A DNA stretch of 20,286 nt, from assembly GCA_027596035.1 (NCBI GenBank), contig JADGJA010000387.1, positions 1 through 20,286 of the forward strand, read 5' to 3'. This DNA is from Thoreauomyces humboldtii (taxonomy: Eukaryota > Chytridiomycota > Chytridiomycetes > Spizellomycetales > Powellomycetaceae). Positions within the stretch are counted from its first letter, which is position 1. Each line of letters starts with the position of its first letter. The position numbers and the translations under genes were made by a program. The notes beneath the pieces are model-generated. The model ran no database searches. It saw only the letters and a list, made by a program, of their open reading frames with translations, and was not told where the DNA came from. Below are positions 1 through 9,697 of this stretch, piece by piece.

Positions 1-1428
1 TATTTATTTTTTTTTGTTCCCATATTAAATGGGGGGGGGTTTGGCTCCTTTTTTTTTAAATTCCCCCCTTTACTCCCCCCCCCCCCCCCCCGCGGTTCTT
101 CTCACTTCCAGCTCTCACTCTCGATCCACCAGCATGTGGATGGTATGCGACCTGCAGATGGTATGGACAGGAAGAGTGGAGCCAGTGGAGTCAGAACTTG
201 CACCTGCGAGCTGTAGCATGTCCAGTGAAAGTCAGACAGCTTGCATCGGGGCTTCTATTCGGAATGTTGGAGACTCAAAAGTTAGCTCACTTGAACCGTG
301 CATCGAAACGTCGAAGATTATGTAAATGATCGTTCTGTGTAGAAGCGGGAATGTTGAACGGTAGATCTGGTGGGCAACATCATGGCTTGAAAATTGAACC
401 GCTGCGGTACAAAAGGCGCTTGGGAGCCCCGGCAGACGAGCTAGTAGACGATTCTGCGTGCGAGAATACAGAACCGACTGTGTGGGTCTGTGTCGAGCCG
501 AGTGGAATGGATCGCCGATGGAGGTTGGATCAGCGAATGGCTGACAGCTGGGCCTCTAACGTTCGTCGTTGGGGCCATCCTAACAACTTCGGCCAACCTA
601 CCCGGGATGGAACGAATGTTGCTCTTTCACAACGCCCGGCAACTCCTGACCGCATTGGTCTAGTCATTGCTGGGGCAGCTTCAGCACCGAGTGTGGCACA
701 ACCTGAAGCAGCGGCCGATCGCTTTCCATCTGCTATTTCATGGACACACAGACCGTGTCACATTTTACATTCGCAAATCAAGGAGCAAGAGCTCATTCAT
801 TTTCGTCTATGGTTACCAGGGTTTTAAACTTCTAGCAATAGTCATGGCATCGGCTCCTTTCACAAGAACAGCGACATTAGAATGTCTGTGAAAGAATGAA
901 GGCTCTTTGACAGCACTTCTCCCATGCGACGGCCTGAACGTTTGACGAAGAGAAGATAGACTTGGCATGTTGTGAGAAACACTTCCCGAGATATGCGAAG
1001 CTATGGTCCGGAAAAAACACGTCGAAGAAGGGTTCCGAGCCGATTTCATACACCCCAAAGAGCGGCCAACGTTGCACGATCGCTGGCGAAAGTGCGTGGA
1101 AGGGCAGCAGGAGCGGAAGATCGGGGCTAGCGAGCAATGGACAGCCTTTGTCAAAAGACAGGGGTTCAGGGCAACGTGAACCTGCTTGTATGGAAGGCTT
1201 GATTGATCCCAAGAACATTGTCACCGTTGTGGTAAGGGCCTGGGGTCCGGGTCCCGGGCCAACAGCTGTGAAGAAGATGAATCTACAAGTATACGTTTCC
1301 CGTAATGCGCCTCATGTGCGGCACATGAGATTCCACAAAACGTTTCATTCAACAATAGATAACAGGTAGGTTTGAGATCGCGGGGAGGATGGAAAGAACA
1401 AGAGTTTATCAGACGTTCGACCAATCAA
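1..1428. other. Left flank, no gene recognised
   Basis: I find no protein or RNA gene I can support here. Several overlapping open frames of 60-158 codons occur on both strands (the longest at 351-827, +), but none resembles a known family or splices into a longer frame. The first 91 bases hold long T, G and C homopolymers (nine G at 31-39, seventeen C at 75-91). A short palindrome lies at 1311-1329. The right part presumably contains the 3' UTR of CCT7, which is transcribed towards this region. Confidence 0.5.
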
Positions 1429-3634
1429 TTAACGCCTGGGCATGCCGCGTCCACGGCCACCACGGCCACCCCGCGGCGCCGCCTGCTGTCCGGGTGCTTC
1501 GCTCTGGGGGTTCTTGACGGTTTCATCCACGGAGAGAATCAAGCATGCCGCCTCTGTCGCAGCCGAAATCATGTTCGTCTTCACCAACGCAGGCTCCCAT
1601 ACGAAACCGACAAAGTTGTCGGCGATATCTTCCGTCTCCATGTCCACACCGAACCACGTTCCGCCTGCATGCCGAGAATGAAATGAGCGATCATAGTAGG
1701 TCTGCAGTCTGGCCATTCTTTGTGATGCTTACCTTGGGCATGCTTTTGACGCAACTTGTTCAAGATGTCAGTTGCGTCGAACCCTGCGTTGTCACAAAGC
1801 TGACGGGGAATGACTTCCAGGGCCTTTGCGAACGCGGCGATGACCATCTGCTGCTTGCCCTCGACCGTCCTGGAGTACTCGCGCAGGTATCGGGAGATCT
1901 CCATCTTAAAAAGTGCCAAGAGTTTAGTAGGGTTAGGTGATTTCCCAAGGTAGCGTGATTTCTCAGAATGGACGTACCTCGGCCGCACCCCCACCAGCAA
2001 CGATCGCCTTGTTCTTGATGGCTCTTCGGACAATCATGATGGCGTCGTGCAAACTGCGCTCGACCTCGGCAATGAACTGCTCCGCTCCTCCACGCAGCAC
2101 CAGCGTGCAGGTTTTTGCCTGCGGGCAACCCTTGAAGAGGTTGTACCGCTCGCCACCAATTTGACGCTCCTCGAAGAACTCGCAGGATCCCAGATGAATC
2201 GACTTGATGTCGTTCACGGAGGTCTGGATGGCACCGCCAACAGCACGAACGGTACGAACAAGATCCTCGTTCGCTACACGGCCTGCGCAGAAGATGTCGC
2301 GGTCGGCAAAGTACTGCGTAGCGAGATCACCAATGGGGAGCTTGGACAGGACAACCTTGGCGCCAGTGCTGACAATCTTCTCAAGCTTGTCGTAGATGAT
2401 GGACCACTCGGCGTCCACGATCGCTTGGTATTCCTACGGAGTGGGACAACAGGAGATGAGTGGCTGCATCGGGTCTCGAGGGCAAGAATCTACAAGCGTT
2501 ACCTTCACGTCCTCAATTCTAACTTCCGCGTTGTCCTTCTCGGCCTTCAGCTCGAGCTCGACGTTCAGCGACAAAATTGGGGGGTTCTGGAAGGTCTTTG
2601 GCTGCTGCTCAAAACCAGCGTAGGAGAAGGTCTTCTTGAAGGCAACACCATCAATCAGGACAGAGTCCTGCATGGCACCACCGGGAACCTTTTTGATTCC
2701 GATCATGCGCTCGTTCAAGTCGTCTTGGTCAAGGTGCATAACGGCATCGACGACCATCTTGGTGAAAAAGTCCTTGTGCGAGTGAATGAGCTTGGAAGAC
2801 ATGGAGGTCGCCGCGCACTTTTCCAACAATTCCCGGAACTCCCTGAAAGAATGATCCGGGTCAGAGTTGAGAGGGTTTTCGAAAAAGCGCAACGATACTG
2901 ACTTCTCATTCGTGCGCTCAACGGTAACAGCCAGCTCCTTGACCTTGTTCACAGCCTAGACAGACGTTCGCGTTTTAGTATGGGACGTGACAGCGACGAT
3001 GCGGTGGACGTCCTATCCACTTACCAGCACGGATGCCTTTCGGAATCCCTTGATGATCACCTGAGGCGCAACGCCCTCATCGACGTAAGGTTTGATCTCC
3101 TTCAAAAGCTCTGCAGCAAAAAGCGTAACACTTGTAGTACCATCGCCAACCTAAAGCCCATTGTGAGTCGGGTATAATTCTCAGTTAAAAGTCGAGAAGA
3201 GGTGTACCTCTGCGTCCTGCGCACGCGAGATATCGACAAGCGCCTTGCCGGCGGGATGCACAACATCAAGGAGGCGCATGATGGTTGCACCGTCGTTGGA
3301 GATTGTTACGCTGCCTGGGAATATTCGCTGGCTATGAGTTTGGAATTCCGAGGGCGCAGATGCTGGAGGATCACCGCCTTTACCGTTGTTCTCAACGATC
3401 AGCTTGTCCATTCCGCGAGGACCAAGGGTGGTGCGGATCATGTCTGCAATTCCCAGACACGCATTGATGTTGGAAAGCAGCTGCCCCTTGCCCTGTGACG
3501 TATCCGTGCCTTCCTTGAGCAGAATGATTTGTGGTTGCTGAAAGGAGGAATCAGCAGATCAGCATTCGGACGAAGCTGGAGGCAACGAGTCAGCGGCCTC
3601 TGCGCACCATGGGTCCTGCAGGCATGCCGTTCAT
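1429..3634 (-). CDS. CCT7: T-complex protein 1 subunit eta (CCT7), cytosolic chaperonin TRiC/CCT
   Basis: Eta subunit of the hetero-oligomeric group II chaperonin that folds actin, tubulin and other proteins with ATP in the cytosol. Nine exons on the minus strand: 3608-3634, 3384-3537, 3208-3314, 3025-3150, 2903-2955, 2503-2842, 1978-2433, 1733-1904, 1429-1664. Together they give 556 residues (human about 543). The N-terminus has the family block [20 protein letters not shown] and then [14 protein letters not shown]. The nucleotide-binding GDGTTSV lies near residues 98-104. The apical part has [14 protein letters not shown], and [20 protein letters not shown] follows. The equatorial part has GGAEQF, AGGGA (about 417-421) and [13 protein letters not shown]. 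The protein ends in a Gly/Arg-rich tail as in other CCT7 proteins. All introns are 57-73 nt with GT...AG ends and join in frame. The ATG at 3634 heads a 9-codon first exon; this start is probable but not proven. It is divergent from the small gene at 3985. Confidence 0.96.
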
Positions 3635-3984
3635 GTTGGGCGAGAGTCGTTTCCGGGGGTAGGGGAGAGGGGGGAAGCGAGTAGTGGGCTAAGGGTGGGC
3701 AGATGGAGACGGTATACTAACTGATGTTAGATGGAGAGAGAAGTGCTGGGCGGTGGTTGGGTTCTCGGACGAGGGCCCAAGAGAAAGGAGGAGACGGAGC
3801 GCAGCACCACCACCACACCCCAACCCCCCGGCCGGACCCAACCCTCGTCCGCCTGGAACAGAATCTTCTCACGACAATTGCAACAAGGTCAAAGCCTGTA
3901 GAGCACGCACATAGAGCGAGAGAGGGAGATACACTGCTCCGCATCATCCGGCTTCTATCGAGGAGTCGACTTCTCAGCCTTTTG
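3635..3984. promoter_or_regulatory. Divergent intergenic promoter region, CCT7 / small coiled-coil gene
   Basis: 350 bases separate the CCT7 start from the chosen start of the rightward small gene, so both promoters and 5' UTRs must lie here. It contains a G-rich run at about 3655-3675 and a CACCACCACC-type stretch near 3806. I see no clear TATA box. The plus frame is open upstream of 3985 back to 3724, so the rightward protein could start earlier, but that part has low-complexity His/Pro/Arg composition and is more likely UTR. Confidence 0.5.
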
Positions 3985-4405
3985 ATGACACCTGAGCCCA
4001 TGCGTGTCGAAGCGGCGGGGACAAGCGCTTCCTCTCCCACGGCTGCTGACGCCGCTTCCGAACGAGCTGCATACCGGGCTCTGAAAGAGCAGTATCGGTA
4101 CATTCGACAACAGAACGCGAGGCAAGTTTTCTTGCACTTACTCGGCGCCTGCATAAACAAATGACGGGCTGACTGTCAGAGTCTTTCCCATGATGCATCT
4201 AGTCTTGCCAACGAATGCGATGCTGCCAGTCGGACGCTCAAGAGGCTCAAGGTCTGCCCCGAACCTGTCCCTCCCCCTCCTGGACCTTTTTTTTTCGAAA
4301 TCTCATGCACTATGACTAACGTTCCCACGCACTCAGCTCAGCAAAGATTTGATGGTGGACAACTTGATGCAGCGCGAGAAAGGAGATGCACCCGCCGGGC
4401 GATAA
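3985..4405 (+). CDS. Small coiled-coil protein, possibly INO80F-like
   Basis: Proposed exons 3985-4121, 4203-4251 and 4337-4405 encode 84 residues. The N-terminus is Ala/Ser/Thr-rich. A helical segment follows, with YRALKEQYRYIRQQNA, then LANECDAASRTLKRLK, then LSKDLMVDNLMQREKG, ending APAGR. The pattern (YxALK...N..L...L..A...LKRLK...L.DNLM) resembles the short coiled-coil domain of INO80 complex subunit F/TFPT-like nuclear proteins. This is recognition by eye and is not certain. Intron 1 (81 nt) has a GC donor in the context AG|GCAAGT, the standard GC-AG consensus; intron 2 (85 nt) has GT...CAG ends. Without splicing intron 1 the frame stops at 4164. The start could instead be 4000, or upstream in the same open frame. 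The protein is short for an INO80F-domain protein, so a 3' exon may be missing. Confidence 0.45.
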
Positions 4406-4742
4406 ATGGCATGATGATCTTTCAGAGCCAGGGGTGCAAGGGCACGCCGAAAAGGCCGGTTTTTCTGAAAACCTAATCTATGGCATGCATGCCGCTATCG
4501 AACATCGTGGCTCGACCTGTCAGCGTTGAGGAGGCATCCGCACCTTCCTCGTCTCGGGTACGTAACCCCGCAAATCCCTCGAAGATGACGAGATGAAGCA
4601 AAGATGGAAGGTCGTCAAGTAAAGTTATGATTTGAGCATGAGGAGTGGCGGAAAAGGATGGGCGGCGGAACAGGGAATGTACAGGCGAAGTGATAGGGGA
4701 TAAGGATGGTGACCGTTGCGAAGTCGAAGTGAATTCTACTCT
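4406..4742. other. Convergent intergenic region, no gene
   Basis: The rightward small gene and the leftward eIF3k gene end towards each other across these 337 bases, which presumably hold both 3' UTRs. A 37-codon open stretch (4480-4593, +) has protein-like composition. A stop directly upstream and the lack of an acceptor site argue against it being an exon. Nothing else is recognisable. Confidence 0.5.
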
Positions 4743-5574
4743 CTACTGGTTCCTTCCGGAACCGATGATCCGCGTCAAGTGCTCAAACTTGATCTCCTCC
4801 TGGACGACGACGGGCCGCGCCTGGTTCTCCTTCGTCGGAGGCAGGACGGCGAGCTTCGCATCGGTAGGATCCACCTTCCATCCCTTCTTGGCGAGGAAAG
4901 CGTCGAGACCCGCGGCGTCCGTCTTGAAGCCGAGGGACTGTGCGAGGGCCTGCTTCGAGATGACTTGGTACGCGATGGCGAGCGTTCCGGAGACGTACTC
5001 ACGGATACGATCGTCAAAACGGATGTAAGGCGCTACGAGGTCACGAGCATCGGTAGCAAGGCTCTCCCAGAAAGCCGCGAACTTTGCCTGCTGGAGGAGG
5101 GTGTGGAGGGCAACCAGCTTGGCGACTTCCGAGTCGGCAAGGACCTCCTCGCTGAGCATGTACAGACACAGGGAAAAGTCAGCGTCTGGAAGGGCGCCGA
5201 GAGCCAGGGCGAGGATGTTGCAAACGACGACCGAGTTGTTGAAGGTTGGGTTGAACTGGTACAGCTTGAGGACAGCGAGGCAGGCGTCACGGTCGTAGGC
5301 GTCGTTCGCCATGTTGTCGTCCACGTACTTTTCCAAGACTTCGATGTTTTGAGGGTTGTACCGGTCGACGGTTTCGACAATGTGGTGGATCTATTGGCAC
5401 GCAGCGAGGCAGAAGTTAGAACTGACTAGGAAATTAGGTGGTCGTTGGTGCCCTGCCCTCTCTCACGTTGATGGGGCGAGTCGACGGGCAGGCTGGGGCC
5501 GTGTCTGGCACGCCCGGCTGCTGCGGGGAAGCTACGTTCTGAGGAGTTGCATCGGCGAGTTCTGCGGCGGGCAT
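4743..5574 (-). CDS. EIF3K: Eukaryotic translation initiation factor 3 subunit K
   Basis: Non-core subunit of eIF3, the scaffold that brings initiator tRNA and mRNA to the 40S ribosome. Two exons: 5467-5574 (36 codons) and 4743-5390 (216 codons with stop), joined through a 76-nt intron with GTGAGA...ATAG ends, giving 251 residues. Family hallmarks in order: VDRYNPQNIEVLEKYV near residues 43-58, LAVLKLYQFNP about 20 residues later, and LGALPDADFSLCLYML in the HEAT-like N-terminal half. The winged-helix part contains YQVISKQALAQSLGF, AGLDAFLAKKGWKVD and EEIKFEHLTRI near the C-terminus. The usual length is 218-240 residues; the extra length is an N-terminal Ala/Pro-rich extension from exon 1. 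The ATG at 5574 is the only one in the exon 1 frame close to the donor. The gene is divergent from glucosidase I, 253 bases apart. Confidence 0.93.
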
Positions 5575-5827
5575 GGCTGGGAGGGGTATGCTGGACGGTG
5601 GGAAAGGCCGGGGTTGGAGATCAGTTCTTGCAAGTGTCGGTGGTAGCGAGTGCGAGGAGAAAGAAGACGATGGGGCTCGCTCGGAGCCAGGTTGCCTCCG
5701 ACAACACGGCAAGCGGTCACGGTGACTGGATAGCTCTGCTACTGCAAGATCTCCCAATTCTTGCAGCAGGACCAGAGGAGCATTCTCCGCGAGCGCTTCA
5801 TCCTCCGATTCATAGAGTTGAAGGAAG
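5575..5827. promoter_or_regulatory. Divergent promoter region, eIF3k / glucosidase I
   Basis: This 253-base region must drive both genes. No TATA box or recognisable operator was seen. Transcript starts cannot be placed from sequence alone. Confidence 0.45.
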
Positions 5828-8800
5828 ATGGGAGCTATGCGTCCCTGGAATCTGCTCGTGATCCTCCTAGCGTTCGGTGGGCATCCCAAAGTCTCCTCCG
5901 CGTCAGCCGAGCACCTCGTCCAGGCACATGCTGCCGCCAACCAATCCCTCTTTTGGGGGAGTTACCGGCCGAACTTGTACTGTAAGTCGGACCGAATGGC
6001 AGTCATAAGGTATCGCATAAATTAATCGTGCGGATCGTCAATTCAGTTGGGACACGGACGCGGAGCGCCGAAACGCTCATGACGGGGTTGATGTGGTTCG
6101 GTGTTAACGAAGTGTCGGGAGAAACCTTGAAGAACATCCGCCATACTTGCGAGCAGGGCGATGATCTCTCCGGATATGCTTGGCAGAAGCACGATGGGCG
6201 CTCGTATGGCTCCCAGGAGATTGCGGACAACCTCAACCGCGTTGGCATCCGCAATGAATACTTCAAGTCGCCCGGTGGGGACCATGGTGGCGACTGGTCA
6301 GTTCGTGTCTCGGGAGAAGCGCTGGACGCCAACCATCAAACGGATGTATCGCTGGTCTTTTACGTGACCTTGGACGGAAACGGAGAGCTGTCGGTCGACC
6401 GGTCCGGGCCCGAACCCATCCTTCGCGGCAATTCGAAGGAACTCGGTGACTTCATGGTAACAATCGTCGACGGCGCCCATACCAAGGCACCTGCGACACC
6501 TCCATATCCGGACACGTACGACCTCCCCGACATCTCGAAGACTCTTGTTACCAAGTATCGGATGCCGCAGGAGCACATCTGGAAGAGTAAGGAGCTCTTG
6601 CAACAGCATCTCCTTGAAGTTGCTCAGCGCCGCATCAACACATATACCAGCCCATATCCCCACCCTGCGCACATCTTTGCTGTGGAGGATAACCCGGAGG
6701 AGAAACCGAATCTGGTCATGTTCCAGAAGATGGTCTCTACGCCGTTCCAGTTCGATGTTGTCTTCTTGTCCGGGTCAGCACGGTCACACGATGAGTCGCT
6801 CGTAGCCTCGGATGCTGCGGAATTGTCCGGCGCCGCGCTCGACAAGCGTTTAGACGCGGCGGCTGCTCAATTCGATAACCGATTCGAGGAGACATTTCAT
6901 CTTCAAGCGAAAGGATACAGCGAGGATCGTATCTCCTTTGCCCAGTCTCTCCTCGGGAACATGTTGGGGGGACTCGGTTACTTTCACGGTACCAGTATCG
7001 TCGACCGCGCCCTTGAGGGCATGGATGAGACAGAGCCTGTCGACTTCATCGAAGATGGTCCAGAGGAGGAAGAGGATTCCGACTATTTTGATGGCGGGCA
7101 GTCCAAGTCCAAAGCGGCTGAGCGACCTGCGCCGGCGCCGAAACTGGAAGGACCAACATCTCTCTTCACTGCAGTCCCATCGCGGCCGTTCTTCCCTCGG
7201 GGCTTTCTTTGGTAGGTGGATGTCAAAGTCGAAAGGCATGCGGGACGTGCGGACGCTCCAACTAACTGCAGATGCAGGGATGAAGGGTTCCATCAGTTAC
7301 TGATTGGAGCTTGGGATAACGATCTCAGGTGCGCAGTGTCGCCTGTATGCGTTTCCCAGAACCTTTTTTCTAAATCGCTATTCTATTCAGCCTCGACATC
7401 CTTTCTCACTGGACATCCTTGATTGACAAGAAGGGATGGGTGGGGCGTGAACAGATTCTTGGGGACGAAGCTCGGAGCAAGGTGGGCAAAAACTCGGGTA
7501 ATCAAAGCTACGATTGCTACAGAGTTCTTACTATTTTTTACAGGTCCCACAAGAGTTCCAAACGCAGTATCCTCACTTTGCAAATCCGCCGACGCTGATT
7601 ATGGGTTTCATGAAGTACATGGAGCGCCTCTCTTCTGCCGATCAAGCCCTTGCATCTTGTAAGTCCGCGTTCATCCGCCGAGATATCAGTGCAAACGACC
7701 TAAGCCTTTTCACCCCAGTGTCATCGGAGACAATCGGATCGAGCTCGGAAATTAATGTGCTCCGCAACCGTCATCTGCACGACAAGGAGCTCGCTGGCAA
7801 GTTTCTGAACTCTGTTTATCCAAAGCTGAAACTACAATACGAGTGGTTCCGGGAGACGCAGTGGGGAGACGTTACCACAGGCGGACGGCGAAGTTCAGGA
7901 GAGGGGTATAGATGGCGCGGGCGAAAGGAGACTCATACCCTGACAAGTGGTAAGCTCGAGAGCGGATGTGTCCGCTGATGACCGCGGCCCGTCCTAACCG
8001 CCGATGCCTTGCCTGGACGACAGGGCTGGACGATTATCCAAGAGGGCCCTCCCCGCATGCTGGCGAGTTGCATGTGGACTTGCTATCGTGGGTGACGTTC
8101 TATGCCAAAACGTTGAAAACAATCGCAACAGAGCTTGGGGAGACGAAGGACGCCAAGATGTTCTCGGATGATTTGGAGGTGCAATTGGCGAGTCTTGAGG
8201 GTGAGTTTGTTGCTTTACCTGTATGTTCGGTACAAAGTCATCTGACTTTCACCTCACAATCAGAACTGCACTGGGACCCAAAGTCGTCATCGTTTACCGA
8301 TCTTACCATCGATGAGCGAGGTAGGATAGAGTCTGCGTCAGTGAGTGTCATATGTAATCGCTGACATTTTTGCTTCGTCACAGGAATTTCCGTCCACGTC
8401 GTTCACAAGGGCTACATGAGCCTATTCCCACTTCTCCTCGGCCTTCTCCCCGCCGACTCGCCGCGCTTGAAGCCCATCCTCGATCTCATCGAAGACCCGA
8501 ACCACCTATGGACTCCGTACGGCATCGCTTCCCTGAGCCAAGACGACCCGTACTTTGGAACGGGAGAAAACTACTGGCGAGGACCCATCTGGGTCAACAT
8601 CAACTACCTGATCCTCAGCAGTCTTCACAAGAGCTACGCGCACGTCGCTGGACCCTGCCAACAGCAGGCGCAACGTATCTACACGAACCTCCGCACGAAC
8701 GTCGTCGAGAACGTCTTCAAGGAGTATCAGAGGACCGGATACGTGTGGGAGCAGTATGGGGCGGAAGACGGACAAGGGAAGCGCTCGCACCCGTTCACGG

Positions 8801-8844
8801 GATGGACGGCGCTGATCACGCTCATCATGGCGGAACAATATTGA
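5828..8844 (+). CDS. CWH41: Mannosyl-oligosaccharide glucosidase (glucosidase I, GH63)
   Basis: ER enzyme that removes the terminal alpha-1,2-glucose from the Glc3Man9GlcNAc2 glycan just transferred to nascent glycoproteins, the first trimming step. It also affects cell-wall beta-glucan in yeasts. Nine exons: 5828-5981, 6047-7211, 7278-7328, 7391-7481, 7544-7658, 7719-7949, 8024-8200, 8264-8320, 8384-8844. They encode 833 residues, a normal fungal length. A hydrophobic segment (residues about 7-16, [10 protein letters not shown]) serves as signal peptide or anchor. Then come [16 protein letters not shown] (N-terminal GH63 domain), [13 protein letters not shown] (W440), [26 protein letters not shown] (602-609) and WEQY (802-805), followed by HPFTGW. 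By family knowledge, the acid and base are an Asp in the GLDDYPR block and the Glu of WEQY; both are present, so activity is expected. Introns are 60-74 nt. A second ATG at 5837 is an alternative start. Confidence 0.96.
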
Positions 8845-9333
8845 GGATATCACTGTAGGTAGAAGGAAGAAAATGCATGACGCTGAAATTGGCTCGACAT
8901 GGGGTCATTGTCAGATCGCGTCGTAGTCTTGACAGCGATCGGGCGCAGGCTGGCAAGCGGCAGCGTTTGATGCCTCAAATGTTGAGAATGCGCAGGGAAG
9001 CCCGAACACAGGCATACAACCTGCCATGTTACAGAGAAGAGGCCAACAACATCAGGGACAAGAGGACAACCATATGATAAGAAGTAGGACCCCGTATTCT
9101 CTGCTAAGAAGTTGAGGTGTTTCTCGTCCTGGCGAGCTCCGCAGTTCGTGCCCTCCTCCCTCCTTTGCCGTTCCAAGGCACGAGGCCTTGCCGAAGAAGC
9201 CATCGAGAGTGGTTTGCTGGGTCGCCCCCAGGGAATGGTCGGTGGCAATGGCGCAAGATCGTTGGCTCCTCCCCGTCTTCTTTTAGGTACGGCTGGCCTT
9301 CGTTTTTTGTTGCCCCTGGCGTCTTGGCCAAGC
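8845..9333. other. Intergenic, no gene recognised
   Basis: 3' flank of glucosidase I. Short overlapping open frames occur on both strands (up to about 130 codons), with no recognisable domain and no supporting splice structure. Nothing else is seen until the hairpin cluster starts at 9334. Confidence 0.5.
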
Positions 9334-9417
9334 TTACCAGCGGTTACCAGCGGCGCCAGCCGCTGGTACTAAACGGTCGCCCTTGGCGACCGTAACGCGC
9401 GGCCTGCAGGCCGCGCG
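9334..9417. repeat. Cluster of three consecutive perfect inverted repeats
   Basis: Two exact copies of the 10-mer ttaccagcgg sit in tandem (9334-9343, 9344-9353). The second forms a 9-bp stem with ccgctggta at 9360-9368 (loop of 6). Next is an 8-bp stem, cggtcgcc 9374-9381 with ggcgaccg 9385-9392 (loop ctt). Last is a perfect 22-bp palindrome, 9396-9417, centred on the PstI-like ctgcag. The spacers are only 5 and 3 bases. The block is GC-rich and lies between glucosidase I and tRNA-Pro. I do not recognise the element. It could be a mobile GC-cluster or double-hairpin type insertion, or a structured RNA. Confidence 0.75.
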
Positions 9418-9555
9418 CCTCGGGAGGTGTCTGTTGTACGAAATAACATGTTGCCCGCCGTCGGAATTCCCCTCTGTTGCCCGACCACGTCCGGCAGTAA
9501 CTTCTGCATGACGATCAAAGTGCAGCAGCGCAGGGACAAAGCAAAGAAAACTTGC

Positions 9556-9560
9556 AAAAA
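9556..9560 (-). terminator. RNA polymerase III terminator of tRNA-Pro
   Basis: Five A on the plus strand read as TTTTT on the minus strand, 7 bases after the tRNA discriminator base. This is the usual Pol III stop signal and supports the tRNA being transcribed. Confidence 0.7.
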
Positions 9561-9567
9561 TGTTACA

Positions 9568-9639
9568 GGGCCTGTCCGAGGATTGAACTCGGGACCTCCT
9601 GCACCCGAAGCAGGAATCATACCACTAGACCAACAGGCG
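9568..9639 (-). tRNA. tRNA-Pro (anticodon CGG)
   Basis: 72-nt cloverleaf read on the minus strand, with no intron. Acceptor pairs 2:71 to 7:66 form. The D arm is followed by the anticodon stem CCTGC/GCAGG with loop TTCGGGT; the anticodon CGG lies at 9607-9605 and reads CCG. The T stem CCGAG/CTCGG closes the loop TTCAATC. Internal promoters are clear: A box TGGTCTAGTGG (9632-9622) and B box GAGTTCAATCC (9590-9580). A T5 terminator follows. The sequence is close to other fungal tRNA-Pro genes, including the discriminator C73. One oddity is a C:C mismatch at position 1:72, where eukaryotic tRNA-Pro normally has a G:C pair. It is probably functional but may be impaired. Confidence 0.9.
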
Positions 9640-9669
9640 AACTTGATCTCTGGCCCTCCTCTCCCGCAA

Positions 9670-9697
9670 CCTGACCCTCAGCCAGGAATCATACCAC
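9670..9697 (-). pseudogene. tRNA-Pro-like fragment (D-arm end plus anticodon arm)
   Basis: Fifteen bases, caggaatcataccac (9683-9697), are identical to part of tRNA-Pro (9611-9625), in the same orientation and 72 bases upstream of the same block. The adjoining bases still fold as an anticodon arm: stem CCTGG/TCAGG with loop CTGAGGG. U33 is in place, but the anticodon would now read GAG. No acceptor stem or T arm can be found, so this is a relic of a tandem duplication or a tRNA-derived fragment. A working tRNA-Leu is unlikely. Confidence 0.5.

Noticed and set aside
351..827. 158-codon plus-strand open frame in the left flank
   Set aside because: No recognisable domain, heavy overlap with another frame at 667-891 and no splice context; not enough to call a gene.
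2047..2901. 284-codon plus-strand open frame
   Set aside because: It lies entirely antisense to CCT7 exons, crosses CCT7 introns and has no recognisable domain; it is a shadow of the real gene.
4480..4596. 37-codon protein-like stretch after the small coiled-coil gene, considered as a missing last exon
   Set aside because: An in-frame stop lies at 4474-4476 and there is no acceptor between it and the open stretch, so it cannot be joined to the upstream exons.
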